A stretch of 64,000 nt of DNA from the NCBI GenBank assembly GCA_016841825.1, contig JAENYK010000010.1, positions 62,001-126,000 of the forward strand. Reading direction: 5' to 3'. Numbering within the stretch: the first letter of the stretch is position 1; each line of letters opens with the position of its first letter. Positions 1 through 9,252 of this stretch are shown one piece after another. The position numbers were made by a program, and so were the translations under genes. The DNA is from Halothermothrix sp. Its GTDB lineage: Bacteria > Bacillota > Halanaerobiia > DY22613. Below the pieces are notes generated by a model. That model had not been told where the DNA came from, did not search any database, and saw only the letters and a program-made list of their open reading frames with translations.

Positions 1-633
1 TTCTGCCTTATGAGCTTCTTCCACTATTGCTCTAATCTCCTCCAGTGTTAATTGAGAAGAACCTGGTTCAACTCCCGCAGTCAAAATTCCACCAGTTGCA
101 ATCACTTTCAGTAGATCTACTCCCTTTTTTAGTTCTTCGCGGGCAGCTTTGCGGGCCTGGTCAGCCCCATCTATCTCCCGGCTGATCTGATATATGTGTC
201 CACCTGTCATTGTTATAGCTTTACCTGACGTCAAAATCTCTGGACCCTGGATCATCCTCTGATTAAAAGCTTTTTTTATCTCCAGTACAATATCCCCATC
301 CCCTCCCAGATCTCTGATTACTGTAACCCCTGCCTGGAGATGCTTCTGTAAATATCTGGATACTATTCTGATTACAGTAAGAATGATTCCTTCCTCCTGC
401 CATTTCCCTACAGGATCTTTATCTCCAGATAGGGTTAGATGGAGATGGGCATCTATCCAACCTGGTAAGACCAGGCATCCCCGGAGATTAACTACTTCCC
501 GACCCGCCTGATTCAAATGTACTCCAATATCTACAATTTTCCCATCATCAATCCACAATTGGCGATTATCATAAAATTCTAAACTCTCACTATCGAAATA
601 TCTGGCACCACAGATAATCAATACTTCACACAT
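1..633 (-). CDS. Amidohydrolase-family metal-dependent hydrolase (N-terminal 211 residues; cut by window edge)
   Basis: The gene starts at ATG 633 behind an AAAAAGG ribosome site and runs off the left edge, so only the first 211 residues are seen. Residues 1-50 form the small beta-sandwich typical of composite amidohydrolases. They are followed by PGWIDAHLHL, whose two histidines (H63, H65) are the first metal ligands of the family. A GVDLLKV segment near residue 185 is where the bridging, usually carboxylated lysine would lie. The family hydrolyses cyclic amides, dipeptides or related C-N bonds in the cytoplasm; imidazolonepropionase-like and Xaa-Pro dipeptidase-like members look closest. 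The substrate cannot be told, because the remaining metal ligands lie outside the window. Confidence 0.8.
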   Translation of the reverse strand, partial: MCEVLIICGARYFDSESLEFYDNRQLWIDDGKIVDIGVHLNQAGREVVNLRGCLVLPGWIDAHLHLTLSGDKDPVGKWQEEGIILTVIRIVSRYLQKHLQAGVTVIRDLGGDGDIVLEIKKAFNQRMIQGPEILTSGKAITMTGGHIYQISREIDGADQARKAAREELKKGVDLLKVIATGGILTAGVEPGSSQLTLEEIRAIVEEAHKAE

Positions 634-961
634 CCTTTTTACTCTTAGTGTGGACTGGGAGAGGGAAATTTATCATAGAAAATTTATCTCTGACAGAAAT
701 CTAGATAAGTTTTTAGAACAATAGTTTTTAGAATAATCTCCAGACATAATCTTTCATCCCAATCATGGAGATCAACTCTGTGAGTTCCATGATTCTATCA
801 ATGCAATTAACTAAAACCTCCAATCACTGAATACGATCTTTATTATCCCCTGTGTTCGATTTAAAATCTGCATCGTCGATTCATATGGTAATCCCAATAT
901 CATCACAGACCTGTCAATCTGTTATATATAATCTGTCTCCCAAATTGCTTCTTTTACTCAT
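634..961. other. Intergenic stretch with no gene seen
   Basis: About 330 AT-rich bases lie between the start of the amidohydrolase and the terminator of the CoA-binding gene. No reading frame with a ribosome site is visible on either strand. The promoter of the amidohydrolase must lie here, but no convincing -35/-10 pair was found. Confidence 0.5.
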
Positions 962-1002
962 AAAAAAAATGGCGCCCGATTTAGAATTATTATCTAAGGG
1001 CG
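962..1002 (-). terminator. Rho-independent terminator of the CoA-binding gene
   Basis: On the minus strand the stem CGCCC/TTAGA pairs with TCTAA/GGGCG around a short loop and is followed by eight T. The 5' arm overlaps the last codons and the stop of the upstream gene, so transcription ends right behind it. Confidence 0.75.
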
Positions 1003-1370
1003 ATCATAATACATTCTTCCCGATTTAAATCAATCTTATCTTTGGCCAAATCTTCAACTTCAGGAGTAGATGCTCCGGGTTGACACCAAAATCTGGGAAT
1101 GTTCAAATCAATAGCCTGTTGTAATATTTGCTGTGTTATCTTCGGTGGCACCACAGAGATTACCATATCTAGCTTATCTGGAATATCGTGTAAAGTAGGA
1201 TAAACCTTAATTCCCAAAATCTCATCTGTATCAAGGTTGGGATTCACAGGATATAGGTGATAATCGGTATTATTTTTTAAAAACTTAAAAATAATGTTCC
1301 CATATTTCTCTTCAGTGGTAGTCGCTCCTACCAGGGCAACATTTTGCAGTTGTTTCAGATCAAAATTCAT
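990..1370 (-). CDS. CoA-binding domain protein (YccU-like)
   Basis: This is a 126-residue, single-domain Rossmann protein of the CoA_binding family. The N-terminal VALVGAT segment is the nucleotide-binding loop. YPVNPN near residue 40 and WCQPGA near residue 95 are typical of the YccU/succinyl-CoA-synthetase-like fold. The start is ATG 1370 behind a long GGAGGGAGGGG ribosome site. Family members bind CoA or a related nucleotide, but a reaction is rarely known. The gene stands alone with its own terminator. Length agrees with the family, so it is probably complete. Confidence 0.8.
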   Translation of the reverse strand: MNFDLKQLQNVALVGATTTEEKYGNIIFKFLKNNTDYHLYPVNPNLDTDEILGIKVYPTLHDIPDKLDMVISVVPPKITQQILQQAIDLNIPRFWCQPGASTPEVEDLAKDKIDLNREECIMIALR

Positions 1371-1662
1371 TAGGTTCCCCTCCCTCCTATTATATATTTA
1401 GGCACATAGCGATTAAAAGAAATGTTATAACTACATTATCGTACCCATCGTCGGTTGGAAATACTATTGTTTCCGGGATAAGGTTTGTCGGGAGTATAGA
1501 TTATATTTTTTCTCTATGTTCAGAAAAAGTGAGTGTTGTTATACTATTCTACTTTTGTTTTCCAATTACCTGTTGATATGTTTCAGAAGAATACCAGGTC
1601 TCACCACAAATCAAATCACCTTCTTTCAATAGTGACCTGGAATCTGCCAGACCAATAATTCC

Positions 1663-1689
1663 AAAAAAAAAGTAGCCAATTCAGCTACT
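1663..1689 (-). terminator. Terminator of the tRNA cluster
   Basis: On the minus strand AGTAGC-TGAATTG-GCTACT forms a compact hairpin followed by nine T. It lies 24 bases behind tRNA-Val, the last gene of the cluster. The next 300 bases toward the CoA-binding gene hold no gene that I can see. Confidence 0.85.
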
Positions 1690-1713
1690 CTCAAAATGTC
1701 AGTATTAAAATTG

Positions 1714-1789
1714 TGGTGGGCGCAATAGGACTCGAACCTATGACCCTCTGCTTGTAAGGCAGATGCTCTCCCAACTGAGCTATGCGCCC
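1714..1789 (-). tRNA. tRNA-Val (anticodon TAC)
   Basis: A 76-nt cloverleaf with acceptor GGGCGCA pairing with TGCGCCC, an encoded CCA end and the T-loop GGTTCGAGTCC. The anticodon stem CTGCC/GGCAG encloses the loop with TAC. It is the last of three tRNA genes on the minus strand. Confidence 0.95.
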
Positions 1790-1799
1790 TTAATCTAAA

Positions 1800-1876
<77 letters not shown>

Positions 1877-1914
1877 ATGAAACGATAATACTGCCACTCT
1901 ACGATATGATAGAA

Positions 1915-2004
1915 TGGTGCGAAGAAAGGGACTCGAACCCCCACGAGCGTTATCTGCTCACTAGAACCTGAATCTAGCGCGTCTGCCAATTCCGCCACCT
2001 TCGC
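1915..2004 (-). tRNA. tRNA-Leu (anticodon CAG)
   Basis: A 90-nt class II tRNA with acceptor GCGAAGG, encoded CCA and anticodon stem CTAGA/TCTAG around CAG. It has the long variable arm expected of leucine tRNA. It is the first gene of the cluster as transcribed. Confidence 0.95.
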
Positions 2005-2330
2005 ACTGGATAGTTAACATCATTAACAGAATAGCATATCCACTCTGTCTTGTCAAGGAGATTAGCTCAAATTTTCTCTGATCGCTTCCTGACAGTAAAC
2101 CAGGTGGTGATTGAATGAACCTGTTTGATGATAGTATCTCTCGGTTGAAGAATATTTATGTGAGTAAAAATAAAGAAATTGCTTTGTTTTGACACTAGAG
2201 TTCTTACATCACTGCGGTTTATTGCAGAAGAATAATTGTAATCTTCAACTTTTAGATTGATGGGAAAAGAGTTAAAATAATTATGTAATCAATTAGTAAA
2301 ATCTTTCAAATTGATCCCACTTATTATCTA
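2005..2330. other. Gap between CRISPR effector operon and tRNA cluster
   Basis: About 325 bases lie downstream of the last effector gene and upstream of tRNA-Leu. No gene and no strong hairpin is seen. The tRNA promoter should lie close to 2010-2060 on the minus strand; TTGTCA-like and TATGCT-like elements occur there but are not decisive. Confidence 0.45.
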
Positions 2331-3275
2331 TTAAATAATCATATTAACATAACCATAAGCATTCATTTTTAACCTTTTTGACGAATTCAAAGCTAACTCC
2401 TTTAATTGAAAAACCGAACCCGGTGTTATCGTATAAATCACTTCAGAAAATTTTTGACCAGCACCAGTCGCAGACCATTCACGTCCAACGATTGGTTCAA
2501 TATCCCCAATAAAATTCATCATATATTGAAAATTAGTATTTTGAGATTTATCAAAAACAATCGGCAGCAGAGCCAATACCCGGTCTTTTTCACCCATCTC
2601 CAGATGAAAACACAGCTCCTCATCTTTACTATCGAACTGCCATTTCCACATTCCAAAGCCACTGAGATTAAAAAGATTTCCCTCTGTGGGTAATTTATTG
2701 ATTTCTACAACTCGTACCCTGCCAAATCCTCTACTCCGATCTCCCCCCAATCCCTGAGTGGTTAGCTTATTAATTAAATCACATACCAGAGTATCCTGTA
2801 AAGAAGTCTTATAAAAGACATACCCCTTAAAACTCAAGCCAGATACCAGATGTTCTATTTCATGCAAAGTATGTTCTCTGGCACTTCCTAGTTCTCCATT
2901 TATAGAAGTCGATGCATAACTGCTAATATATTGACTCTCAAACTCATAAGCAGAAAACAGATCATTTCCTCGTGCATAAAGATACTCTAAACAATTATAC
3001 TGATAAGTTGGAATAACAACTGATTGTCTCTGGAGATCATAAGGATAGAAACAACTAAATCGAAAATTATCCCTAATATATTTACCTTCCGACAGGTATT
3101 TATTCGGATCATAGGTATCCATATTCATGGTTGCTTTTACAGCAGTGGCAGCCCCCCATAAATTTTTACCTGGAATATATCTTCTGGTTAAATCGACCAC
3201 ACCCATTTTTTTATAGCCAAGATGGATTGGAGATAAAGCCTTCAAGATAACCTCATATCCCGACCACTTATTCAT
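2331..3275 (-). CDS. RAMP-superfamily (Cas7-like) type III effector protein, last gene of operon
   Basis: A 314-residue RAMP protein. The N-terminus has LSPIHLG, then GVVDLTRRYIPG, matching the Cas7 arrangement in which an aspartate precedes the IPG loop. GLGGDRSRGFGRV near residue 200 is the glycine-rich loop of the superfamily. ATG 3275 is chosen over an upstream in-frame ATG because it overlaps the end of cmr5 by eight bases, as translationally coupled genes do. It is probably the backbone or capping subunit equivalent to Cmr6 or Csx10. The exact orthology is unclear: in the III-C order this slot is filled by a RAMP protein, but sequence alone does not say which. Confidence 0.65.
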   Translation of the reverse strand: MNKWSGYEVILKALSPIHLGYKKMGVVDLTRRYIPGKNLWGAATAVKATMNMDTYDPNKYLSEGKYIRDNFRFSCFYPYDLQRQSVVIPTYQYNCLEYLYARGNDLFSAYEFESQYISSYASTSINGELGSAREHTLHEIEHLVSGLSFKGYVFYKTSLQDTLVCDLINKLTTQGLGGDRSRGFGRVRVVEINKLPTEGNLFNLSGFGMWKWQFDSKDEELCFHLEMGEKDRVLALLPIVFDKSQNTNFQYMMNFIGDIEPIVGREWSATGAGQKFSEVIYTITPGSVFQLKELALNSSKRLKMNAYGYVNMII

Positions 3276-3684
3276 TATTCTCACCCTGTTCTTCAATTTT
3301 ATCAATAGCTTTTGCTCTATACAATGCATAAGTCAGCATCCCAACTATCAACTTCTTGATAAAAAGCAATTTATCTAAACTTAAATCTTTCAGTTCCATA
3401 AATTTTGCTAATTTATTATCCGCATTCTTTACAGAAAGAGACTGATCATATACTTCAATCAAATTGAATGCTGTATCATAAACTGCTAACCCAATCAATT
3501 TTTCCTCATTTGAACGAGTTGTTAACCAGAGAAAAAAAGCGTAAATTCCATTCTCCTGCAAAATACCGATGGACTTATTCAATACATTGATTATTGTGCT
3601 TTTTTTATTCTCATTTTTGACCTTCTCCACAATAGAGAACCCAGATTCAGCTATTATTCGTTCAAAGTTTTGGGCTGTCTGCAT
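3268..3684 (-). CDS. cmr5: Cmr5-like small subunit of the type III complex (Cas11 class)
   Basis: A small, helical protein of 138 residues without catalytic motifs. ENGIYAFFLWL near residue 45 and the C-terminal helix LFIKKLIVGMLTYALYRAKAI resemble the two conserved helices of Cmr5. In type III-B complexes Cmr5 copies form the inner filament facing the target RNA. The start is ATG 3684, nine bases behind AAGGAG; a longer frame would run far into cmr4. The gene overlaps cmr4 by 23 bases and the last RAMP gene by 8. Its position between cmr4 and a RAMP gene supports the call more than the sequence does. Confidence 0.7.
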   Translation of the reverse strand: MQTAQNFERIIAESGFSIVEKVKNENKKSTIINVLNKSIGILQENGIYAFFLWLTTRSNEEKLIGLAVYDTAFNLIEVYDQSLSVKNADNKLAKFMELKDLSLDKLLFIKKLIVGMLTYALYRAKAIDKIEEQGENNE

Positions 3685-4606
3685 ATTCATCAACTCCTTC
3701 ATTAATGATCTTACAGCCAATCCGACCAAACCCTCTTGTTGACATACCTCCTACACCCAAAAACTCCATATATTGATATCCTATATCAACTAGCTCTTGA
3801 ACGTAGTCAATATCAACTTTAGCTTTATGATAAAAATGTTCAGGATTGAGTAAGGTTGTCACTTGATAGAAAACAGTCATTCTTGGAATAGCTTCATAGG
3901 TAAACAAAGCTTTATCTATGGCTGCACCGGTTGCAGGATCAATAGCTACAGATGTTCTGACTTCCAGATTGTCGTTGACAACATGGTAAAAAATCTTATC
4001 ATTAACCAGAATAATCTTTTGATATACATGTTCTGGAAGATGGCTTTTTAGATATTTCGATAGATTATCTTCTACCTGCTCCTCCGACTCATTACACTGC
4101 TGATTCTGCTCAAATCTAGCTAAAAGAATCCAACTAAGGTTAATATCCTTACCTATAAATTCTTCCGTATTCAAAGGAAAGAATCTGTCATCGGGAATCT
4201 GAAGAGATAATAGCTCTTGTTCTTTAACAACTTCACTTAGATATTCCCTTATCCTCTGAGGTGTCGTTATCCAGACTGGCCCTAGCACAGTTGCGACTGG
4301 GAAAAGTAGTATAAGACCATCATAAAAATTGACTAAGCCTTTAAGTGACTTATAATCTCTGGTTGCCCCAAAAGTATGGCAGATCTTACAATCACCACAG
4401 TTAATATTTCCTCCGCATTTGTTCTCATTAGTCGCCAAAGCAGCATAACCTCTGACTGCACCTGAGATACTAGTCCCAGGGATTTTGGGAATATCATCCA
4501 TATCCCTAGTTATTGAGTTGTCGACTCGATCCATTCGATAACCCCCGGTTCCAATATGGATAGGATCTATCGCAGTCAGTAGCCGCAAATTTTTTTTACA
4601 TATCAT
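3662..4606 (-). CDS. cmr4: Cmr4-like Cas7 backbone nuclease
   Basis: A 314-residue RAMP protein. Residues 16-45 read HIGTGG, then RVDNSITRD, then IPGTSISGAVR, the Cas7/Cmr4 signature. D29 occupies the position of the aspartate that cleaves target RNA at 6-nt steps in Cmr4 and Csm3. A CGGNINCGDCKIC cluster near residue 65-77 probably binds zinc. GGMSTRGFGR at the C-terminal end is the glycine loop. ATG 4606, eight bases from GGAG, is preferred over GTG 4615. The gene overlaps cas10 by 11 bases. Several copies are expected to form the filament that holds the crRNA. Confidence 0.8.
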   Translation of the reverse strand: MICKKNLRLLTAIDPIHIGTGGYRMDRVDNSITRDMDDIPKIPGTSISGAVRGYAALATNENKCGGNINCGDCKICHTFGATRDYKSLKGLVNFYDGLILLFPVATVLGPVWITTPQRIREYLSEVVKEQELLSLQIPDDRFFPLNTEEFIGKDINLSWILLARFEQNQQCNESEEQVEDNLSKYLKSHLPEHVYQKIILVNDKIFYHVVNDNLEVRTSVAIDPATGAAIDKALFTYEAIPRMTVFYQVTTLLNPEHFYHKAKVDIDYVQELVDIGYQYMEFLGVGGMSTRGFGRIGCKIINEGVDEYADSPKL

Positions 4607-7600
4607 AGTGACCACTCCTTTCTATCTGATAACCATAAATGAAAGTCCTCATCTCCATCAAATCAAAAAAACGACCATCTTTCAATATCTGAAAAAACTC
4701 TCTCTTATCATCTTCTGTTGTAAAATAGGTTTCAAAATCACCAACACTATTAACTATTGTGATTAACAGTTGGTCTAAAATCGACTCCTGTCTGGAATCA
4801 CTCTGCCATGACTCAAAGGATTTATAAAAACTCTGCAGTTTCAGAGCTAACAATGTCTCCAAATTTTTCAAGCTGGAAGTTGAAACATTTCGGTCAGTGA
4901 GCTTCTGATTAATTATCGCTAGCTCTAAAAATTCTTCCATAAGTAATGGTCTGGTCTTAATTGGACTAATACGATGATTTCGTTTTAGTAATTTTGAACC
5001 AGAACTATCTAACTTGATATTCACCCTGTCTGCAGTTGTCGCTAAGAAAGTAAAATCTATCAAAGAAGGGGCAAATAATATTTCTGTGGATGGTTGTAGA
5101 TCGTTAATCTGTTGCACCTTTAATTCACCATTTACTCGCGTAACCAAATTAGTATAGTAACGGTCTTCCCAGCTTGAATCCATAGTATCTATCTCTGTAT
5201 CTATGCCACACGATAATTGCTGATGATGAAGAAGATTATCCTTAAATCGAAGATTCAGAGAGTATTTCTTATTGTCACAATTCTCATTGACCTCCTTAAC
5301 CTCTGCCTCTAGTCCATCAACCCGAATCTTCAACTCTTCCAGTTCTTCTTTGTTTTCTTTAGCCTTTTTTCTTTTGTTAGATTTTTCTCCTCCACCAGGT
5401 TTTTTGGTATTTTTAGCGTTTTTACTTTCTTCAGATTTTTCGGATTTGGTAACAATTGTCAGCTCTTGAAGTTCTAAATGATTTATTGACTGTCTAAATT
5501 CGCTAAGCATTCGTTTTCCAGAATCTAAAATCAAATAAAGTGGATACTTATGGCGAGCATAGACCAGTCCGAAATTAAGGCTTAATCTTCCAATAGCTTT
5601 GCCGAATAAACGATTGAATTCATAATAAAGATTCTCGACAACATTAACGCCTTCATTACCTGGAAGCAATAGCATAAATTCGTCCGCCATCTGATAGACA
5701 AACCTAGCTCTCAATACTATCTTTGGATTTAGCTTCAGATGAACATATTTAGTTTTATCTTCTCCATTTTCCTGGACAAATTTTACAGTTTTATCAAAAT
5801 ATTTTTGGATAATCTCCACTACCTCTTCAGAGAAATTCTTTTGAGGATAAGTGATAATTGATTCAATAAAAAGTTTTCCAGTTGCTTCTGATTGCACGAC
5901 CAACTTAAACAGACCATTATGCTGCTTTAACAAAGAATTAAAAACTTCTTTTACCAGCTCAGCATCCTCAATGTAAGATTTAATTACATCTTTTAATCTA
6001 TCCTCATCAAATATGTGAGTCCAAATACCTATATCTGCTTTACCAAAGTCATCACTCTGAATAGTAAAGCTATAACCAGTTAAATTTAAATCCTGTAGAA
6101 GAGATGAGATACTCTGAGTAAAATCCTCCACACTTCTGATAACTGCTCTAAGCCGTGAAGGTCCAGGTTTTTTCGTTTTATTCTTCCCTTGCCCCTGAGT
6201 TGTATAGATATAGTCTCCGCGTAACCAGAAGTCAAACATCCCAATATCACCGACCAGTAATACTATATTCTGATTACCATCCATTATCTGATCCATAAAT
6301 CTTGCATATGTCACCTCAGAATCTGCTGCTAACTGCAATACCTCTCTTCCTTTGCTCTTTCCAACTGTCCTTACATTATAACACCAATCACATATCTTAT
6401 CTTCCCAAATCCCATCATGCCGTCGATTCTCAGGCATCTTACCGCATAGTTGGCACACTCCTCTGCTGTTTTCGTTCCATTTGTTGATCCATGTCAATTC
6501 GGGGGTGTCCATATTCTTCAGATTATAGGGAGCAATCTCCTTCAATAGGTTCTTTTCATAAAGTTTTTTGAGTTTAATAACTGCTGAGCCAAAATTCAAT
6601 GTATTAGACATATAACGACAAGGTTCACAGTTCACCAGTGGAGAGATAACATCTTCAAATCTGGCGAATTCTTTTCTAACAGCATACTCAATATCTATTT
6701 TAAAGTACTTTAAATCGGGAACCAGAAAATAAATTCCATTGATATCTTCATAGATGACATTGCCCAGTGAATAGTCAACTTCAATCAGATCTTTAATCTC
6801 TCTAATCACTTCATCCAAAATCTGCGTACGGCCAATGAAGTCAGGCATCCTGAAGACCTGGGTTCTAAAATCCCGTCCAGGATATTGAATCCCTAAGATA
6901 TGCGGAGTTCCGTATAGGCAGTCAAATAAGTTAACCTTATTCTCCCAACCAGCTCCACCAGTTTCAAAAAGACGAGCGTACTTTGTACCAGAGCCGCCAG
7001 AGTTAATCTTGAAAAATCCAAGTCTATTCTTCGGTTCATGATATGCCGAAACTATTTCTTTAAACTTGTCATGGTTGAATTTTTTCCCACTGCCAACTAA
7101 TATATTGTAATAGATCGTTTGCCCCTCACTTACCTTTTTATTGGTATTTTTCCCTGTGTATTCATAATTTAAATGAGATTTCTTCTTATCGAACCATTTA
7201 ATTTCCTCCAGTTTTGCTTCTGGAAGCTTTTCAGTTGAAAGATAGAGGCTTATACTACCATTAGTAACTAGAAAATTGTAAGATTTATTTAATTTAACAA
7301 TAAAATTTTTATCATCAGTAGAAAGATTATCTTTTCGCAACAACAGTGAAACTATCATCACTTTAGTTATCGTAGCAGTTGAATACCCGTGATCCCAAAC
7401 GGTTGAATCGTTATCAGGAACCAGAGACATAGCCGATGCATTTAACATCTCTTTTGCAAACTCCATCAACTCTTGACGCAATAATGACAGCTGCCTTTCG
7501 TCAGTTTTTTCCAAATTGAAAATCCTACTTAGCAAAGAATTCTCTCCCACAGCTAAACCATTATAGATTTTCTGCCTTATCGCATCCAGATTATCAACAG

Positions 7601-8219
7601 ATTTGTACTCTCCACCAAAAGGATTTGCCACTTTCAATGATCTCCGCATATTTGAATAGTATAAATTCCCGTCTCTCTCTTCTTTTGAGTCAACTGTATC
7701 TGCCTGGGCTATACAATATTCTAAAAAGGAGAGTGGTCTTAGCTTATAAATAAAGTGATGACGAAAGGCTGAGAGAATTACTTCGCTCTCAGGATGACAA
7801 AATTGACTGCAGAATTCATCCAAATTCAATTCACTCCATTTTGTATGCACAGATTTGATATCTAATTTTTCCAGTAATTTAGGATTAATTAATTTTTCTG
7901 GTTCTGATACGCCTCTTCTTTTTCGGTTATTTTTGCTGGTTTTATTTTTCTTCGATTTACCATTAGACTTTTCATCATCATCTTTTTGTCGATATTGACT
8001 ATACAGTACATTTGTCACATCTTTTGAAGGAGAGTCCCTAAAAACTTCATAATCAAAGCCAAGTTCGATCATCGGTCTCATAACATGTAACTCGTGTGGC
8101 CACAAACAATCTTTATCTATAGATATTGGTGAAGCTACTTTACCAATATCGTGGATTAAACCTAACATCTCTCCGATTAAGATGAACTTTCTCTCTTCAA
8201 AACTAAATTGGCGTTCCAC
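4596..8219 (-). CDS. cas10: Very large Cas10 of Csx11 type with intact HD motif and altered palm motif
   Basis: This 1207-residue protein is the large subunit of the type III complex and far exceeds a usual Cmr2 (about 870-1000 residues). HDIGK near residue 25 marks the N-terminal HD nuclease. Two CxxC pairs (CQLCGK and CDWC, about 590-613) form the zinc site. GDIGMFDFW near 656 is the first palm strand. Where active Cas10 has GGDD, this protein has MADEF (about residue 844), so both glycines and one aspartate are changed. A lysine- and glutamate-rich coiled segment (about 920-985) follows. The start is GTG 8219, eight bases behind GGAGG. Size, palm decay and neighbours fit Csx11 of subtype III-C. 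Confidence 0.8.
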   Translation of the reverse strand: MERQFSFEERKFILIGEMLGLIHDIGKVASPISIDKDCLWPHELHVMRPMIELGFDYEVFRDSPSKDVTNVLYSQYRQKDDDEKSNGKSKKNKTSKNNRKRRGVSEPEKLINPKLLEKLDIKSVHTKWSELNLDEFCSQFCHPESEVILSAFRHHFIYKLRPLSFLEYCIAQADTVDSKEERDGNLYYSNMRRSLKVANPFGGEYKSVDNLDAIRQKIYNGLAVGENSLLSRIFNLEKTDERQLSLLRQELMEFAKEMLNASAMSLVPDNDSTVWDHGYSTATITKVMIVSLLLRKDNLSTDDKNFIVKLNKSYNFLVTNGSISLYLSTEKLPEAKLEEIKWFDKKKSHLNYEYTGKNTNKKVSEGQTIYYNILVGSGKKFNHDKFKEIVSAYHEPKNRLGFFKINSGGSGTKYARLFETGGAGWENKVNLFDCLYGTPHILGIQYPGRDFRTQVFRMPDFIGRTQILDEVIREIKDLIEVDYSLGNVIYEDINGIYFLVPDLKYFKIDIEYAVRKEFARFEDVISPLVNCEPCRYMSNTLNFGSAVIKLKKLYEKNLLKEIAPYNLKNMDTPELTWINKWNENSRGVCQLCGKMPENRRHDGIWEDKICDWCYNVRTVGKSKGREVLQLAADSEVTYARFMDQIMDGNQNIVLLVGDIGMFDFWLRGDYIYTTQGQGKNKTKKPGPSRLRAVIRSVEDFTQSISSLLQDLNLTGYSFTIQSDDFGKADIGIWTHIFDEDRLKDVIKSYIEDAELVKEVFNSLLKQHNGLFKLVVQSEATGKLFIESIITYPQKNFSEEVVEIIQKYFDKTVKFVQENGEDKTKYVHLKLNPKIVLRARFVYQMADEFMLLLPGNEGVNVVENLYYEFNRLFGKAIGRLSLNFGLVYARHKYPLYLILDSGKRMLSEFRQSINHLELQELTIVTKSEKSEESKNAKNTKKPGGGEKSNKRKKAKENKEELEELKIRVDGLEAEVKEVNENCDNKKYSLNLRFKDNLLHHQQLSCGIDTEIDTMDSSWEDRYYTNLVTRVNGELKVQQINDLQPSTEILFAPSLIDFTFLATTADRVNIKLDSSGSKLLKRNHRISPIKTRPLLMEEFLELAIINQKLTDRNVSTSSLKNLETLLALKLQSFYKSFESWQSDSRQESILDQLLITIVNSVGDFETYFTTEDDKREFFQILKDGRFFDLMEMRTFIYGYQIERSGHYDM

Positions 8220-9252
8220 CCTGTACACCTCCTCCATCAAGAGTTACTGAGTATTGTCCAAATAAACTTAATGACTTTATTAATTCTTCCAATCGAGAAA
8301 TGAGTTTAATAGAGTTTATTCGTGCCTTACCAAATCCAGCTTTTCTTTTTGCTGATATACCATACTTTTCCAACAAAGAGATTATCCCTTGTTCGATTAT
8401 TGATAAGTCTTGCACAATAATTTTTTTACAATCATCCTGCTCACTGCCTATTACATGAAAAGGTAAATATAAAAAGGTTAACTCCCCTGAAGTTTTTTCT
8501 GGAATAACTTCATATATGATTGGGCCAGTTTTCGATAGACCTGCACGAGTTACTCGATCATGAGGATTAATAACTGCATAGTCCAGTTTATCAAAAAATG
8601 ATGAATAAAAAGAGAGGCTTCCGCGTACCACAATCTCTTCTTTAAACCTACCCTGAGAAACGTCCTGGATTTTCTGCTGAAAATCCTCCAATGAAAAGCC
8701 TTTTGATAAAAACAGGCTATTTAAATAACTGGATACACTCTTCTGTTCAGTACCAAAAAGATAAATTAATCTAATTCTATCCTCGAATATTTTATCTTTT
8801 AATCCTGTATCATTTTGATTGTCTACATCCAGAGAATACTTGTTGACAAAGTTTTTCAGACATACCCAATGAAGATTTCCTTTCCAGCTGGAAGCGTGAA
8901 TCATCGGTAAACCGTACAGATGATCTTTAGTAACAGGATTATCAAAGAAATACAGAGGGTCATCATCTTTACTAAAATATTTCTCCAGAAACATAAATTC
9001 AATCTTAAACAAACAAGCATATGGGTGAAGACAGGCAAAGTTATCTTCTGGGTCAGTCATTTTAATCTTCTGTAAATTGAGATTACCATCCTTAGCTCGC
9101 ATCCAACATCTAAACTCTTTTTCTTTTTCTGATTTAAGATCTTTTTTATCTAAACAGAAAACACTCAGAGCTTTTACTCCAAATTCATCAAAATCCCATT
9201 TATTTAAACCATTATCCTGTAACTTATCCATTACACTATGGTAATAGTCCAT
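8203..9252 (-). CDS. RAMP-superfamily protein, Cmr6-like
   Basis: A 349-residue RAMP protein. GLPMIHASSWKGNLHW near residue 115 matches the GLP-x-I-x-x-SS-x-KG motif of Cmr6-type Cas7 proteins. AKRKAGFGKARI near residue 315 is the glycine loop. ATG 9252 is used: its A is also the last base of the cmr1 stop codon, and GGAGG lies upstream. It overlaps cas10 by 17 bases. By analogy with Cmr6 it would cap the complex at the 3' end of the crRNA. In ordinary III-B loci cmr6 lies last, not between cmr1 and cas10, so the name is tentative. Confidence 0.65.
   Translation of the reverse strand: MDYYHSVMDKLQDNGLNKWDFDEFGVKALSVFCLDKKDLKSEKEKEFRCWMRAKDGNLNLQKIKMTDPEDNFACLHPYACLFKIEFMFLEKYFSKDDDPLYFFDNPVTKDHLYGLPMIHASSWKGNLHWVCLKNFVNKYSLDVDNQNDTGLKDKIFEDRIRLIYLFGTEQKSVSSYLNSLFLSKGFSLEDFQQKIQDVSQGRFKEEIVVRGSLSFYSSFFDKLDYAVINPHDRVTRAGLSKTGPIIYEVIPEKTSGELTFLYLPFHVIGSEQDDCKKIIVQDLSIIEQGIISLLEKYGISAKRKAGFGKARINSIKLISRLEELIKSLSLFGQYSVTLDGGGVQGGTPI

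Noticed and set aside
4596-8219. Reading the MADEF motif of Cas10 as a diguanylate cyclase
   Set aside because: The HD motif, zinc site and Cmr neighbours fix it as Cas10; both glycines of GGDEF are missing, so cyclic-di-GMP synthesis has no support.
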